A DNA stretch of 64,000 nucleotides from Urechis unicinctus (lineage: Eukaryota > Annelida > Polychaeta > Xenopneusta > Urechidae), in the NCBI GenBank assembly GCA_034190875.2, contig CM067350.1, positions 20,012,269 through 20,076,268 of the forward strand, in the 5' to 3' direction. The notes under the pieces were generated by a model. The model made no database searches. It saw nothing but the letters and a program-made list of their open reading frames with translations, and had not been told where the DNA came from. The translations under genes and the position numbers were made by a program. Below, piece by piece: positions 21,926-36,589 of the stretch. How positions within the stretch are numbered: position 1 is the stretch's first letter; the number at the start of each line of letters is the position of its first letter.

Positions 21926-24300
21926 TGATCGAGTTCGCTACACGGACATCATCGTCCGATGTATATAGAGTACCTTACGTTGATATTCCAGTCAGCTGTA
22001 TATATAGTTCGCTGCAATAACATCATCGTCCGCTGTTGATCGAGTTCCCTACACTGACATCATCGTCCGATGTATATAGAGTACCCTATGTTGATATTTC
22101 AGTCAGCTGTATATATAGTTCGCTACACTGACATCATCGTCCGCTCTATGTAGAGTTCAACACACTGACATCATCGTGTGCTGTATATAGAGTTCCCTAC
22201 ACTGACATCATCGTGCGCTGTATAAAATGTTCACTACACTGACATCAGCGTCCGCTGTATATAGAATTCACTACATTGACATCTCAGTCAGCTGTATATG
22301 AAGCTCGCTACGCTGACATCATCGTCCGCTGTATATAGAGTTTACATTGACATCTCAGTCAGCTGTATAGAGAGTTCGCTAATCTGACATCATCATGCGC
22401 TGTATATAGAGTTCACTACGCAGCATCTCAGTCAGCTGTATATAGAGTACACTACGTTGACATCATTGTCCGCTGTACATAGAGTTCGCTACACTGACAT
22501 CATCGTGCGCTTTATATAATGTTCACTACACTGACATCATCGTCCGCTGTATATAGAGTTCACTTCATTGACATCTCAGTCAGCTGTATATGAAGTTCGA
22601 TACACTAACATCATCGTCCGCTGTTTATAGATTTCGCTACACTGACATTATCTCCCGCTGAATATTGAATTCTCTGCATTGACATCTCAGTCAGCTGTAT
22701 ATGAAGTTCGCTACGTCGACATCATCGTCCCCTGTATATAGAGATCACCATATTGACATCTCTGTCAGCCGTATATGAAGTTCGCTACACTGACATCATC
22801 GTCCGCCTTATATTTAGTTTTCTTTGACATCTCAGTCAGCTGTATAGAGAGTTCGCTAATCTGACATCATCGTCCGCAGTAAATAGAGTTCACTACACAG
22901 ACATCATAATCATATATGTAAAGACTGCTCAACACTGACATAAAAGTCTGCTGTATGAAGAATAAGGTAAAATGCCATCATAGTCAACTGTGTAAAAACT
23001 CCGCTACGCAGACCTCATAGTCAGTTGTATGTAGATTTCGCTACGCTGACGTCATAGTCAGTTGTATGTAGATTTCGCTACACTGACATTATAGTCGTCA
23101 ATGCAAAAACTACTTTTCACTGACATGCTATTCAGCTGTATATAGAGTTCGCTACACTGACATCATCGTCCGCTGTACATAGAGTTCGCTACACTACCAT
23201 CATCGTCCGCTGTATATAGAGTTCGCTACACTGATATCATCGTCCGCTGTATATAGAGTTCGCTACATAGACATCTCAGTCCGCTGTATATAGAGTTCGC
23301 TAAGCTAACATTATTGTCCGCTGTATATAGAGTTTTCTATATTAACATCTCAGTCGGCTGGATATGAATTTCGCTACGCTGACCTCATCGTCCGCTGTAT
23401 ATAGAGTTCACTACATTGACATCTCAGTCAGCTGTATATGACGTTCGCTACGCTGACAACATAGTCAGCTGTATATGGAGTTCGCATCGCTTACATCATA
23501 GTCCGCGGTTTATAGATTTCGCTACACTGACATAATCGTCCGCTGTATATTGAGTTCGCTAGACTGACATCATCGTCAGCCGTATATAGAGTTCGCTACA
23601 ATGACATCTCAGTCAGCTGTATATAGAGTTCACTACATTGACATCTCAGTCAGTTGTATATAGAGTTCGCTACACTAACATCATCGTCCGCAGTATATAG
23701 AGTGCGCTACTTCATATGTGTAAAGACTGCTCAACACTGACTTAAAAGTCTGCTGTATGAAGAATTAGGTACAATGACATCATAGTCAACTGTGTAAAAA
23801 CTGCGCTACGCAGACCTCATAGTCAGTTGTATGCAGATTTCGCTTCGCTGACAACATAGTCAGTTGTATGAAGATTTCGCTACACTGACATTATAGTCGT
23901 CTATGCAAAAACTACGTTTCACTGACATGCTAATCAGATGTATATAGAGTTCGCAACACTGACACCATCGTCCGCTGTATATAGAATACCCTACGTTGAT
24001 ATTTCAGTCAGCTGTATATATAGTTCGGTACACTGACATCATAGTCCGCTGTATATAGAGTACCCTACGTTGATATTTCAGTCAGCTGTATATATAGTTC
24101 GCTACACTGCCATCATCGTCCGCTTTATGTAGACTTCACCACACTGACATCATCGTGTGCTCTATATAGAGTTCACTACATTGACATCTCAGTCAGCTGT
24201 ATATAGAGTTCTCTACATTGACATCTCAGTCAGCTATATATAGAGTTCGCTACGCAGATATCATATTCCGCTGTGTTTAGAGTTCACTACATTGACATCT
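21290..24300. repeat. Satellite 2 higher-order block (partner at about 26,990-29,900, offset 5.6 kb)
   Basis: Specific variants recur in order with an offset of 5.60-5.67 kb: CGTCCTCTCTTTTAGAG (about 21,621 and 27,224), CGTCCGATGTATATAG (about 21,953 and 27,553), a CCCTATGTTGATATTTCAG unit (about 22,083 and 27,681), the atypical module (about 22,915 and 28,588) and the TTCATATGTGTAAAG module (about 23,712 and 29,312). This indicates duplication of about 3 kb, with later local gains and losses. Confidence 0.75.
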
Positions 24301-27300
24301 CAGACAGCTGTATACAAAGTTCGCTACACTAACATTATCGTCCGCTGTTGATCGAGTTCCCTACACTGACATCATAGTCCGCTGTATATAGAGTACACTA
24401 CGTTGATATTTCAGTCAGATGTATGTATAGTTCGCTACACTGACATCATCGTCCGCTTTATGTAGAGTTCACCACACTGACATCATCGTGTGCTGTATAT
24501 AGAATTCACTACGCAGACATCTCGGTCAGCTGTATAAAGAGTACACTACGTTGACATCATCGTCCGCTGTATATAGAGTTCGCTACACTGACATCATCGT
24601 GCGCTGTATAAAATGTTCACTGCACTGACATCAGCGTCCGCTGTATATAGAGTTCTCTACATTATTATCTCCGTCGGCTGTATATGAAGTTCGCTACACT
24701 GACATCATCGTCCGCTGTATATAGATTTTGCTACATCGACATCTCAGTCAGCTGTATATGAAGTTCGCTACGCTGACTACATAGTCACCTGTATATAGAG
24801 TTCGCTAGGCTGACATCATAGTCAGCTGTACATAGATTTTACTACACTGACATCTCAGTCTGTTGTATATAGAGTTCGCTACACTAACATCATCGTCCGC
24901 AGTATATAGAGTGCGCTACACAGATATCATAATCATATGAGTAAAGACTGCTCAACACTGACATAAAAGCCTGCTGTATGAAGAATTAGGTACAATGACA
25001 TCATAGTCAAATGTGTAAAAACTGCGCTACGCAGACCTCATAGTCAGTTGTTTGTAGATTTCGCAACGCTGACATTATAGTCAGTTGTATGTAGATTTCG
25101 CTACACTGACATTACAGTCGTCTGTGCAAAAGCTACGTTTCACTGAGATGCTTATCAGCTGTATATAGAGTACGCTACACTGATATCATCGAGCGCTGTA
25201 TATTGAGTTCACTACACTGACATCATCGTGCGCTGTATATAGAGTTCACTACACTGACATCATCGTCCGCTGTATGTAGAGTTCACCACACTGACATCAT
25301 CGTGCGCTGTATATAGAGTACACTACACTGACATCATCGTGCGCTGTATATAGAGTTCACTACACTGACATCATCGTGCGCCGTATATAGGGTTCACTAC
25401 ACTGACATCATCGTCCTCTCTTTTAGAGCTCACTACACAGACATCATCGTGCGCTGTATATAGAGTTCACTACACTGACATCATCTTGCGCTGTATGTAG
25501 AGTTCACTACACAGACATCATCGTGCGCTGTATATAGAGTTCACTACATTGACATCTCAGTCAGCTGTATATGAAGTTAGCTACGCTGACATCATCGTGC
25601 GCTGTATATAGAGTTCACTACATTGACATCATCGTGCGCTGTTTATAGGGTTCACTACATTGACATCTCAGTCAGCTATATATAAAGTTCGCTAGAGTAA
25701 CATCATCGTCCTCTGTTGATCGAGTTCGCTACACTGACATCATCGTCCGCTCTATGTAGAGTTCACCACACTGACATCATCGTGTGCTGTATATAGAGTT
25801 CGCTACACTGACATCATCGTGCGCTGTATAAAATGTTCACTACACTGACATCAGCGTCCGCTGTATATAGAATTCACTACATTGACATCTCAGTCAGCTG
25901 TATATGAAGCTCGCTACGCTGACATCATCGTCCGCCTTATATTGAGTTTACATTGACATCTCAGTCAGCTGTATAGAGAGTTCGCTAATCTGACATCATC
26001 GTCCGCAGTAAATAGAGTTCACTACACAGACATCATAATCATATATGTAAAGACTGCTCAACACTGACATAAAAGTCTGCTGTATGAAGAATAAGGTAAA
26101 ATGCCATCATAGTCAACTGTGTAAAAACTGCGCTACGCAGACCTCATAGTCAGTTGTATGCAGTTTTCGCTTCGCTGACAACATAGTCAGTTGTATGAAG
26201 ATTTCGCTACACTGACATTATAGTCGTCTATGCAAAAACTACGTTTCACTGACATGCTAATCAGATGTATATAGAGTTCGCAACACTGACACCATCGTCC
26301 GCTGTATATAGAATACCCTACGTTGATATTTCAGCCAGCTGTATATATAGTTCGGTACACTGACATCATAGTCCGCTGTATATAGAGTACCCTACGTTGA
26401 TATTTCAGTCAGCTGTATATATAGTTCGCTACACTGCCATTATCGTCCGCTTTATGTAGAGTTCACCACACTGACATCATCGTGTGCTCTATATAGAGTT
26501 CACTACATTGACATCTCAGTCAGCTGTATATAGAGTTCTCTACATTGACATCTCAGTCAGCTATATATAGAGTTCGCTACGCAGATATCATATTCCGCTG
26601 TGTTTAGAGTTCACTACATTGACATCTCAGTCAGCTGTATACAAAGTTCGCTACACTAACATTATCGTCCGCTGTTGATCGAGTTCCCTACACTTACATC
26701 ATCGTCCGCTGTATATAGAGTACCCTACGTTGATATTTCAGTCAGCTGTATGTATAGTTCGCTACACTGACATCATCGTCCGCTTTATGTAGAGTTCACC
26801 ACACTGACATCATCGTGTGCTGTATATAGAGTTCACTACGCAGACATCTCGGTCAGCTGTATAAAGAGTACACTACGTTGACATCATCGTCCGCTGTATA
26901 TAGAGTTCGCTACACTGACATCTTCGTGCGCTGTATAAAATGTTCACTGCACTGACATCAGCGTCCGCTGTATATAGAGTTCTCTACATTAATATCTCCG
27001 TCGGCTGTATATGAAGTTCGCTACACTGACATCATCGTGCGCTGTATATAGAGTTCACTACACTAACATCATCGTCCGCTGTATGTAGAGTTCACCACAC
27101 TGACATCACCGTGCGCTGTATATAGAGTACACTACACTGACATCATCGTGCGCTGTATATAGAGTTCACTACACTGACATCATCGTGCGCCGTATATAGG
27201 GTTCACTACACTGACATCATCGTCCTCTCTTTTAGAGCTCACTACACCGACATCATCGTGCGCTGTATATAGAGTTCACTACACTGACATCATCGTGCGC

Positions 27301-28569
27301 TGTATGTAGAGTTCATTACACAGACATCATCGTGCGCTGTATATAGAGTTCACTACATTGACATCTCAGTCAGCTGTATATGAAGTTAGCTACGCTGACA
27401 TCATCGTGCGCTGTATATAGAGTTCACTACATTGACATCATCGTGCGCTGTTTATAGGGTTCACTACATTGACATCTCAGTCAGCTATATATAAAGTTCG
27501 CTAGAGTAACATCATCGTCCTCTGTTGATCGATTTCGCAACACTGACATCATCGTCCGATGTATATAGAGTACCTTACGTTGATATTTCAGTCAGCTGTA
27601 TATATAGTTCGCTACACTAACATAATCGTCCGCTGTTGATCGAGTTCCCTACACTGACATCATCGTCCGATGTATATAGAGTACCCTATGTTGATATTTC
27701 AGTCAGCTGTATATATAGTTCGCTACACTGACATCATCGTCCGCTCTATGTAGTGTTCACCACACTGACATCATCGTGTGCTGTATATAGAGTTCACTAC
27801 GCAGACATCTCGGTCAGCTGTATAAAGAGTACACTACGTTGACATCATCGTCCGCTGTATATAGAGTTCGCTACACTGACATCTTCGTGCGCTGTATAAA
27901 ATGTTCACTACACTGACATCAGCGTCCGCTGTATATAGAATTCACTACATTGACATCTCAGTCAGCTGTATATGAAGCTCGCTACGCTGACATCATCGTC
28001 CGCTGTATATAGAGTTTACATTGACATCTCAGTCAGCTGTATAGAGAGTTCGCTAATCTGACATCATTATGCGCTGTATATAGAGTTCACTACGCAGCAT
28101 CTCAGTCAGCTGTATATAGAGTACACTACGTTGACATCATTGTCCGCTGTACATAGAGTTCGCTACACTGACATCATCGTGCGCTTTATATAATGTTCAC
28201 TACACTGACATCATCGTCCGCTGTATATAGAGTTCACTTCATTGACATCTCAGTCAGCTGTATATAAAGTTCGATACACTAACATCATCGTCCGCTGTTT
28301 ATAGATTTCGCTACACTGACATCATCTCCCGCTGAATATTGAATTCTCTACATTGACATCTCAGTCAGCTGTATATGAAGCTCGCTACGTCGACATCATC
28401 GTCCCCTGTATATAGAGTTCACCATATTGACATCTCTGTCAGCCGTATATGAAGTTCGCTACATTGACATCATCGTCCGCCTTATATTGAGTTTACATTG
28501 ACATCTCAGTCAGCTGTATAGAGAGTTCGCTAATCTGACATCATCGTCCGCAGTAAATAGAGTTCACTA

Positions 28570-28790
28570 CACAGACATCATAATCATATATGTAAAGACT
28601 GCTCAACACTGACATAAAAGTCTGCTGTATGAAGAATAAGGTAAAATGCCATCATAGTCAACTGTGTAAAAACTCCGCTTCGCAGACCTCATAGTCAGTT
28701 GTATGTAGATTTCGCTACGCTGACGTCATAGTCAGTTGTATGTAGATTTCGCTACACTGACATCATCGTCCGCTGTACATAGAGTTCGCT
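28570..28790. repeat. Representative of the recurrent atypical module in satellite 2
   Basis: This stretch departs from the ordinary monomer. It carries CATCATAATCATAT, GTAAAGACTGCTCAACAC, AAAAGTCTGCTGTATGAAG and GTCAACTGTGTAAAAACT, then dyad-bearing older-type monomers (TCATAGTCAGTTGTATGTAG). Many copies continue with GCAAAAACTACTTTTCACTG. Clear copies begin near 21,036, 22,915, 23,712, 24,938, 26,040, 28,588, 29,316, 30,613, 32,941, 34,237, 35,038, 36,592, 38,402, 40,798, 42,848, 46,320, 48,657, 50,345, 52,387, 54,858, 57,108, 57,870, 59,228 and 61,307, with altered ones near 31,420, 45,310 and 62,080. It is the best landmark for the HOR structure. Confidence 0.85.
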
Positions 28791-31700
28791 ACACTACCAT
28801 CATCGTGCGCTGTATATAGAGTTCGCTACACTGATATCATCGTCCGCTGTTTATAGAGTTCGCTACATTGACATCTCAGTCCGCTGTATATAGAGTTCGC
28901 TAAGCTAACATTATTGTCCGCTGTATATAGAGTTTTCTACATTAACATCTCAGTCGGCTGGATATGAATTTCGCTACGCTGACCTCATCGTCCGCTGTAT
29001 ATAGAGTTCACTACATTGACATCTCAGTCAGCTGTATATGACGTTCGCTACGCTGACAACATAGTCAGCTGTATATGGAGTTCACATCGCTTACATCATA
29101 GTCCGCGGTTTATAGATTTCGCTACACTGACATAATCGTCCGCTGTATATTGAGTTCGCTAGACTGACATCATCGTCAGCCGTATATAGAGTTCGCTACA
29201 ATGACATCTCAGTCAGCTGTATATAGAGTTCACTACATTGACATCTCAGTCAGTTGTATATAGAGTTCGCTACACTAACATCATCGTCCGCAGTATATAG
29301 AGTGCGCTACTTCATATGTGTAAAGACTGCTCAACACTGACTTAAAAGTCTGCTGTATGAAGAATTAGGTACAATGACATCATAGTCAACTGTGTAAAAA
29401 CTGCGCTACGCAGACCTCATAGTCAGTTGTATGCAGATTTCGCTTCGCTGACAACATAGTCAGTTGTATGAAGATTTCGCTACACTGACATTATAGTCGT
29501 CTATGCAAAAACTACGTTTCACTGACATGCTAATCAGATGTATATAGAGTTCGCAACACTGACACCATCGTCCGCTGTATATAGAATACCCTACGTTGAT
29601 ATTTCAGCCAGCTGTATATATAGATCGGTACACTGACATCATAGTCCGCTGTATATAGAGTACCCTACGTTGATATTTCAGTCAGCTGTATATGTAGTTC
29701 GCTACACTGCCATTATCGTCCGCTTTATGTAGACTTCACCACACTGACATCATCGTGTGCTCTATATAGAGTTCACTACATTGACATCTCAGTCAGCTGT
29801 ATATAGAGTTCTCTACATTGACATCTCAGTCAGCTATATATAGTTTTCGCCACGCAGATATCATATTCCGCTGTGTTTAGAGTTCACTACATTGACATCT
29901 CAGTCAGCTGTATACAAAGTTCGCTACACTAACATTATCGTCCGCTGTTGATCGAGTTCCCTACACTTACATCATCGTCCGCTGTATATAGAGTACCCTA
30001 CGTTGATATTTCAGTCAGCTGTATGTATAGTTCGCTACACTGACATCATCGTCCGCTTTATGTAGAGTTCAGCACACTGACATCATCGTGTGCTGTATAT
30101 AGAGTTCACTACGCAGGCATCTCGGTCAGCTGTATAAAGAGTACACTACGTTGACATCATCGTCCGATGTATATAGAGTTCGCTACACTGACATCATCGT
30201 GCGCTGTATAAAATGTTCACTGCACTGACATCAGCGTCCGCTGTATATAGAGTTTTCTACATTGACATCTCAGTCAGCTGTAAACAAAGTTCGATACACT
30301 AACATCATCGTCCGCTGTATATAGATTTCGCTACACTGACATCATCGTCTGCTGTATATAGAGAGTTCACTACTACATTGACATCTCAGTCAGCTGTATA
30401 TGAAGTTCGCGACGTCGACATCATCGTCCCCTGTATATAGAGATCACTATATTGACATCTCTGTCAGCCGTATATGAAGTTTCTACACTGACATCATCGT
30501 CCGCCTTATATTGAGTTTACATTGACATCTCAGTCAGCTGTATAGAGAGTTCGCTAATCTGACATCATCGTCCGCAGTATATAGAGTTCACTACACAGAC
30601 ATCATAATCATATATGTAAAGACTGCTCAACACTGACATAAAAGTCTGCTGTATGAAGAATAAGGTACAATGCCATCATAGTCAACTGTGTAAAAACTCG
30701 CTACGCAGACCTCATAGTCAGTTGTATGTAGATTTCGCTACGCTGACGTCATAGTCAGTTGTATGTAGATTTCGCTACACTGACATTATAGCCGTCAATG
30801 CAAAAACTACTTTTCACTGACATGCTATTCAGCTGTATAAAGAGTTCGCTACACTGACATCATCGTCCGCTGTATATAGAGTTCGCTACACTACCATCAT
30901 CGTCCGCTGTATATAGAGTTCGCTACACTGACATCATCGTCCGCTGTATATAGAGTTCGCTACATTGACATCTCAGTCCGCTGTATATAGAGTTCGCTGA
31001 GCTACCTTATTGTCCGCTGTATATAGAGTTTTCTACATTAACATCTCAGTCGGCTGGATATGAATTTCGCTACGCTGACCTCATCGTCCGCTGTATATAG
31101 AGTTCACTACATTGACATCTCAGTCAGTCAGCTGTATATGACGTTCGCTACGCTGACAACATAGTCAGCTGTATACGGAGTTCGCATCGCTTACATCATA
31201 GTCCGCGGTTTATAGATTTCGCTACACTGACATAATCGTCCGCTGTATATTGAGTTCGTTAGACTGACATCTTCGTCAGTCGTATATAGAGTTCGCTACA
31301 ATGACATCTCAGTCAGCTGTATATAGAGTTCGCTACATTGACATCTCAGTCAGCTGTATATAGAGTTCGCTACACTAACATCATCGTCCGTAGTATATAG
31401 AGTGCGCTACACTCATACTGTAATCATCTGCTCAACACTGATATAAAAGTCTGCTGTATGAAGAATTAGGTACAATGACATCATAGTCAACTGTGTAAAA
31501 AACTGAGCTACGCAGACCTCATAGTAGTCAGTTGTTGTATGCAGATTTCGCTACGCTGACAACATAGTCAGTTGTATGAAGATTTCGCTACACTGACATT
31601 ATAGTCGTCTATGCAAAAACTACGTTTCACTGACATGCTAATCAGATGTATATAGAGTTCGCAAAACTGACACCATCGTCCGCTGTATATAGAATACCCT

Positions 31701-32340
31701 ACGTTGATATTTCAGTCAGCTGTATATATAGTTCGGTACACTGACATCATAGTCCGCTGTATATAGAGTACCCTACGTTGATATTTCAGTCAGCTGTATA
31801 TATAGTTCGCTACACTGCCATCATCGTCCGCTGTTTATGTAGACTTCACCACACTGACATCATCGTGTGCTCTATATAGATTTCACTACATTGACATCTC
31901 AGTCAGCTGTATATAGAGTTCGCTACATTGACATCATCAGTCAGCTATATATAGAGTTCGCTATACGCACATATCTGTCCGCTGTGTTTAGAGTTCGCTA
32001 CATTGACATCATCAGTCCGCTATATATTGAGTTCGCTACACTAACATCATCGTCCGCTGTTGATCGAGAGTTCCCTACACTGACATCATCGTCCGCTGTA
32101 TATAGAGTTCCCTACGACATGATATTTCAGTCAGCTGTATGTATAGTTCGCTACACTGACATCATCGTCCGCTTTATGTAGAGTTCACCATACTGACATC
32201 ATCGTGTGCTGTATATAGAGTTCGCTCCACTGACATCATCGTGCGCTGTATGTAAATGTTCACTACACTGACATCAGCGTCCGCTGTATATAGAATTCAC
32301 TACATTGACATCTCTGTCAGCTATATATAGAGTTCGCTAA
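28755..32340. repeat. Satellite 2 HOR of about 3.6 kb, copy I
   Basis: This copy is followed directly by a second copy (32,341-35,940). Landmarks repeat at a 3.59-3.63 kb offset: a GGCTGGATATGAATTTCG unit (about 28,957 and 32,549), atypical modules (29,316 and 32,941; 30,613 and 34,237; 31,420 and 35,038), the GCAGGCATCTCGG variant (30,113 and 33,740) and ATCATCGATCGCTG (32,384 and 35,991, where copy I's successor begins). The unit spans about 95 monomers. Confidence 0.8.
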
Positions 32341-35300
32341 GCTGACATCATTGTCTGCTGTACATAGAGTTCGCTACACTACCATCATCGATCGCTGTAT
32401 ATAGAGTTCGCTACACTGATATCATCGTCCGCTGTATATAGAGTTCGCTACATTGACATCTCAGTCCGCTGTATATAGAGTTCGCTAAGCTAACATTATT
32501 GTCCGCTGTATATAGAGTTTTCTACATTAACATCTCAGTCGGCTGGATATGAATTTCGCTACGCTGACCTCATCGTCCGCTGTATATAGAGTTCACTACA
32601 TTGACATCTCAGTCAGCTGTATATGACGTTCGCTACGCTGACAACATAGTCAGCTGTATATGGAGTTCGCATCGCTTACATCATAGTCCGCGGTTTATAG
32701 ATTTCGCTACACTGACATAATCGTCCGCTGTATAGATTGAGCATTGACATCGCTAGACTGTATATGAATCATCGTCAGCCGTATATAGAGTTCGCTACAA
32801 TGACATCTCAGTCAGTATATGAAGTTATACACTGAGATCACGCCTTATATAGAGTTTACATTGACATCTCAGTCAGTGTATATATAGAGTTCGCTACACT
32901 AACATCATCGTCCGCAGTATATAGAGTGCGACACTAATCATATGTGTAAAGACTGCTCAACACTGACTTAAAAGTCTGCTGTATGAAGAATTAGGTACAA
33001 TGACATCATAGTCAACTGTGTAAAAAACTGCGCTACGCAGACCTCATAGTCAGTTGTATGTAGATTTCGCTTCGCTGACAACATAGTCAGTTGTATGAAG
33101 ATTTCGCTACACTGACATTATAGTCGTCTATGCAAAAACTACGTTTCACTGACATGCTATTCAGCTGTATATAGAGTTCGCAACACTGACACCATCGTCC
33201 GCTGTATATAGAATACCCTACGTGATATTTCAGCCAGCTGTATATATAGTTCGGTACACTGACATCATAGTCCGCTGTATATAGAGTACCCTACGTTGAT
33301 ATTTCAGTCAGCTGTATATGTAGTTCGCTACACTGCCATTATCGTCCGCTTTATGTAGACTTCACCACACTGACATCATCGTGTGCTCTATATAGAGTTA
33401 CTACATTGACATCTCAGTCAGCTGTATATAGAGTTCTCTACATTGACATCTCAGTCAGCTATATATAGTTTTCGCCACGCAGATATCATATTCCGCTGTG
33501 TTTAGAGTTCACTACATTGACATCTCAGTCAGCTGTATACAAAGTTCGCTACACTAACATTATCGTCCGCTGTTGATCGAGTTCCCTACACTTACATCAT
33601 CGTCCGCTGTATATAGAGTACCCTACGTTGATATTTCAGTCAGCTGTATGTATAGTTCGCTACACTGACATCATCGTCCGCTTTATGTAGAGTTCAGCAC
33701 ACTGACATCATCGTGTGTGCTGTATATAGAGTTCACTACGCAGGCATCTCGGTCAGCTGTATAAAGAGTACACTACGTTGACATCATCGTCCGATGTATA
33801 TAGAGTTCGCTACACTGACATCATCGTGCGCTGTATAAAATGTTCACTGCACTGACATCAGCGTCCGCTGTATATAGAGTTTTCTACATTGACATCTCAG
33901 TCAGCTGTAAACAAAGTTCGATACACTAACATCATCGTCCGCTGTATATAGATTTCGCTACACTGACATCATCGTCTGCTGAATATAGAGTTCGCTACAT
34001 TGACATCTCAGTCAGCTGTATATGAAGTTCGCGACGTCGACATCATCGTCCCCTGTATATAGAGATCACTATATTGACATCTCTGTCAGCCGTATATGAA
34101 GTTCTCTACACTGACATCATCGTCCGCCTTATATTGAGTTTACATTGACATCTCAGTCAGCTGTATAGAGAGTTCGCTAATCTGACATCATCGTCCGCAG
34201 TATATAGAGTTCACTACACAGACATCATAATCATATATGTAAAGACTGCTCAACACTGACATAAAAGTCTGCTGTATGAAGAATAAGGTACAATGCCATC
34301 ATAGTCAACTGTGTAAAAACTCCGCTACGCAGACCTCATAGTCAGTTGTATGTAGATTTCGCTACGCTGACGTCATAGTCAGTTGTATGTAGATTTCGCT
34401 ACACTGACATTATAGCCGTCAATGCAAAAACTACTTTTCACTGACATGCTATTCAGCTGTATAAAGAGTTCGCTACACTGACATCATCGTCCGCTGTACA
34501 TAGAGTTCGCTACACTACCATCATCGTCCGCTGTATATAGAGTTCGCTACACTGATATCATCGTCCGCTGTATATAGAGTTCGCTACATTGACATCTCAG
34601 TCCGCTGTATATAGAGTTCGCTGAGCTAACATTATTGTCCGCTGTATATAGAGTTTTCTACATTAACATCTCAGTCGGCTGGATATGAATTTCGCTACGC
34701 TGACCTCATCGTCCGCTGTATATAGAGTTCACTACATTGACATCTCAGTCAGCTGTATATGACGTTCGCTACGCTGACAACATAGTCAGCTGTATACGGA
34801 GTTCGCATCGCTTACATCATAGTCCGCGGTTTATAGATTTCGCTACACTGACATAATCGTCCGCTGTATATTGAGTTCGTTAGACTGACATCTTCGTCAG
34901 TCGTATATAGAGTTCGCTACAATGACATCTCAGTCAGCTGTATATAGAGTTCGCTACATTGCCATCTCAGTCAGCTGTATATAGAGTTCGCTACACTAAC
35001 ATCATCGTCCGTAGTATATAGAGTGCGCTACTTCATATGTGTAATGACTGCTCAACACTGACACATAAAAGTCTGCTGTATGAAGAATTAGGTACAATGA
35101 CATCATAGTCAACTGTGTAAAAAACTGAGCTACGCAGACCTCATAGTCAGTTGTATGCAGATTTCGCTACGCTGACAACATAGTCAGTTGTATGAAGATT
35201 TCGCTACACTGACATTATAGTCGTCTATGCAAAAACTACGTTTCACTGACATGCTAATCAGATGTATATAGAGTTCGCAAAACTGACACCATCGTCCGCT

Positions 35301-35940
35301 GTATATAGAATACCCTACGTTGATATTTCAGTCAGCTGTATATATAGTTCGGTACACTGACATCATAGTCCGCTGTATATAGAGTACCCTACGTTGATAT
35401 TTCAGTCAGCTGTATATATAGTTCGCTACACTGCCATCATCGTCCGCTTTATGTAGACTTCACCACACTGACATCATCGTGTGCTCTATATAGATTTCAC
35501 TACATTGACATCTCAGTCAGCTGTATATAGAGTTCTCTACATTGACATCTCAGTCAGCTATATATAGAGTTCGCTACGCAGATATCATATTCCGCTGTGT
35601 TTAGAGTTCACTACATTGACATCTCAGTCAGCTATATACAAAGTTCGCTACACTAACATCATCGTCCGCTGTTGATCGAGTTCCCTACACTTACATCATC
35701 GTCCGCTGTATATAGAGTACCCTACGTTGATATTTCAGTCAGCTGTATGTATAGTTCGCTACACTGACATCATCGTCCGCTTTATGTAGAGTTCACCATA
35801 CTGACATCATCGTGTGCTGTATATAGAGTTCGCTCCACTGACATCATCGTGCGCTGTATAAAATGTTCACTACACTGACATCAGCGTCCGCTGTATATAG
35901 AATTCACTACATTGACATCTCTGTCAGCTATATATAGAGT
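32341..35940. repeat. Satellite 2 HOR of about 3.6 kb, copy II
   Basis: This is the tandem partner of the preceding 3.6-kb unit. A third copy starts at 35,941 but keeps the same order only until about 36,310. The segment 32,740-32,930 is scrambled relative to copy I (near 29,160-29,330), with shifted fragments of several monomers. That could be a real rearrangement or a consensus error. Confidence 0.75.
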
Positions 35941-36589
35941 TCGCTAAGCTAACATTATTGTCTGCTGTACATAGAGTTCGCTACACTACCATCATCGATC
36001 GCTGTATATAGAGTTCGCTACACTGATATCATCGTCCGCTGTATATAGAGTTCGCTACATTGACATCTCAGTCCGCTGTATATAGAGTTCGCTAAGCTAA
36101 CATTATTGTCCGCTGTATATAGAGTTTTCTACATTAACATCTCAGTCGGCTGGATATGAATTTCGCTACGCTGACCTCATCGTCCGCTGTATATAGAGTT
36201 CACTACATTGACATCTCAGTCAGCTGTATATGACGTTCGCTACGCTCACAACATAGTCAGCTGTATATGGAGTTCGCATCGCTTACATCATAGTTCGCGG
36301 TTTATAGATTTCGCTACACTGACATAATCGTCCGCAGTACATAGAGTTCGCAGCATTGACATCTCAGTCAGCTGTATATGAAGTTCGCTACGTCGACATC
36401 ATCGTCCCCTGTATATAGAGATCACTATATTGACATCTCTGTCAGCCGTATATGAAGTTCGCTACACTGACATCATCGTCCGCCTTATATAGAGTTTACA
36501 TTGACATCTCAGTCAGCTGCATAGAGAGTTCGTTAATCTGACATCATCGTCCGCTGTATATAGAGTTCACTACACAGACATCATAATCA

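Noticed and set aside
31867-32181. Open frame in satellite 2 (also 37,266-37,451, 44,900-45,151, 46,748-46,960)
   Set aside because: The 38-bp monomer rotates through the three frames, giving a 38-residue pseudo-repeat. Different copies are interrupted at different points, so it is a chance product of the array.
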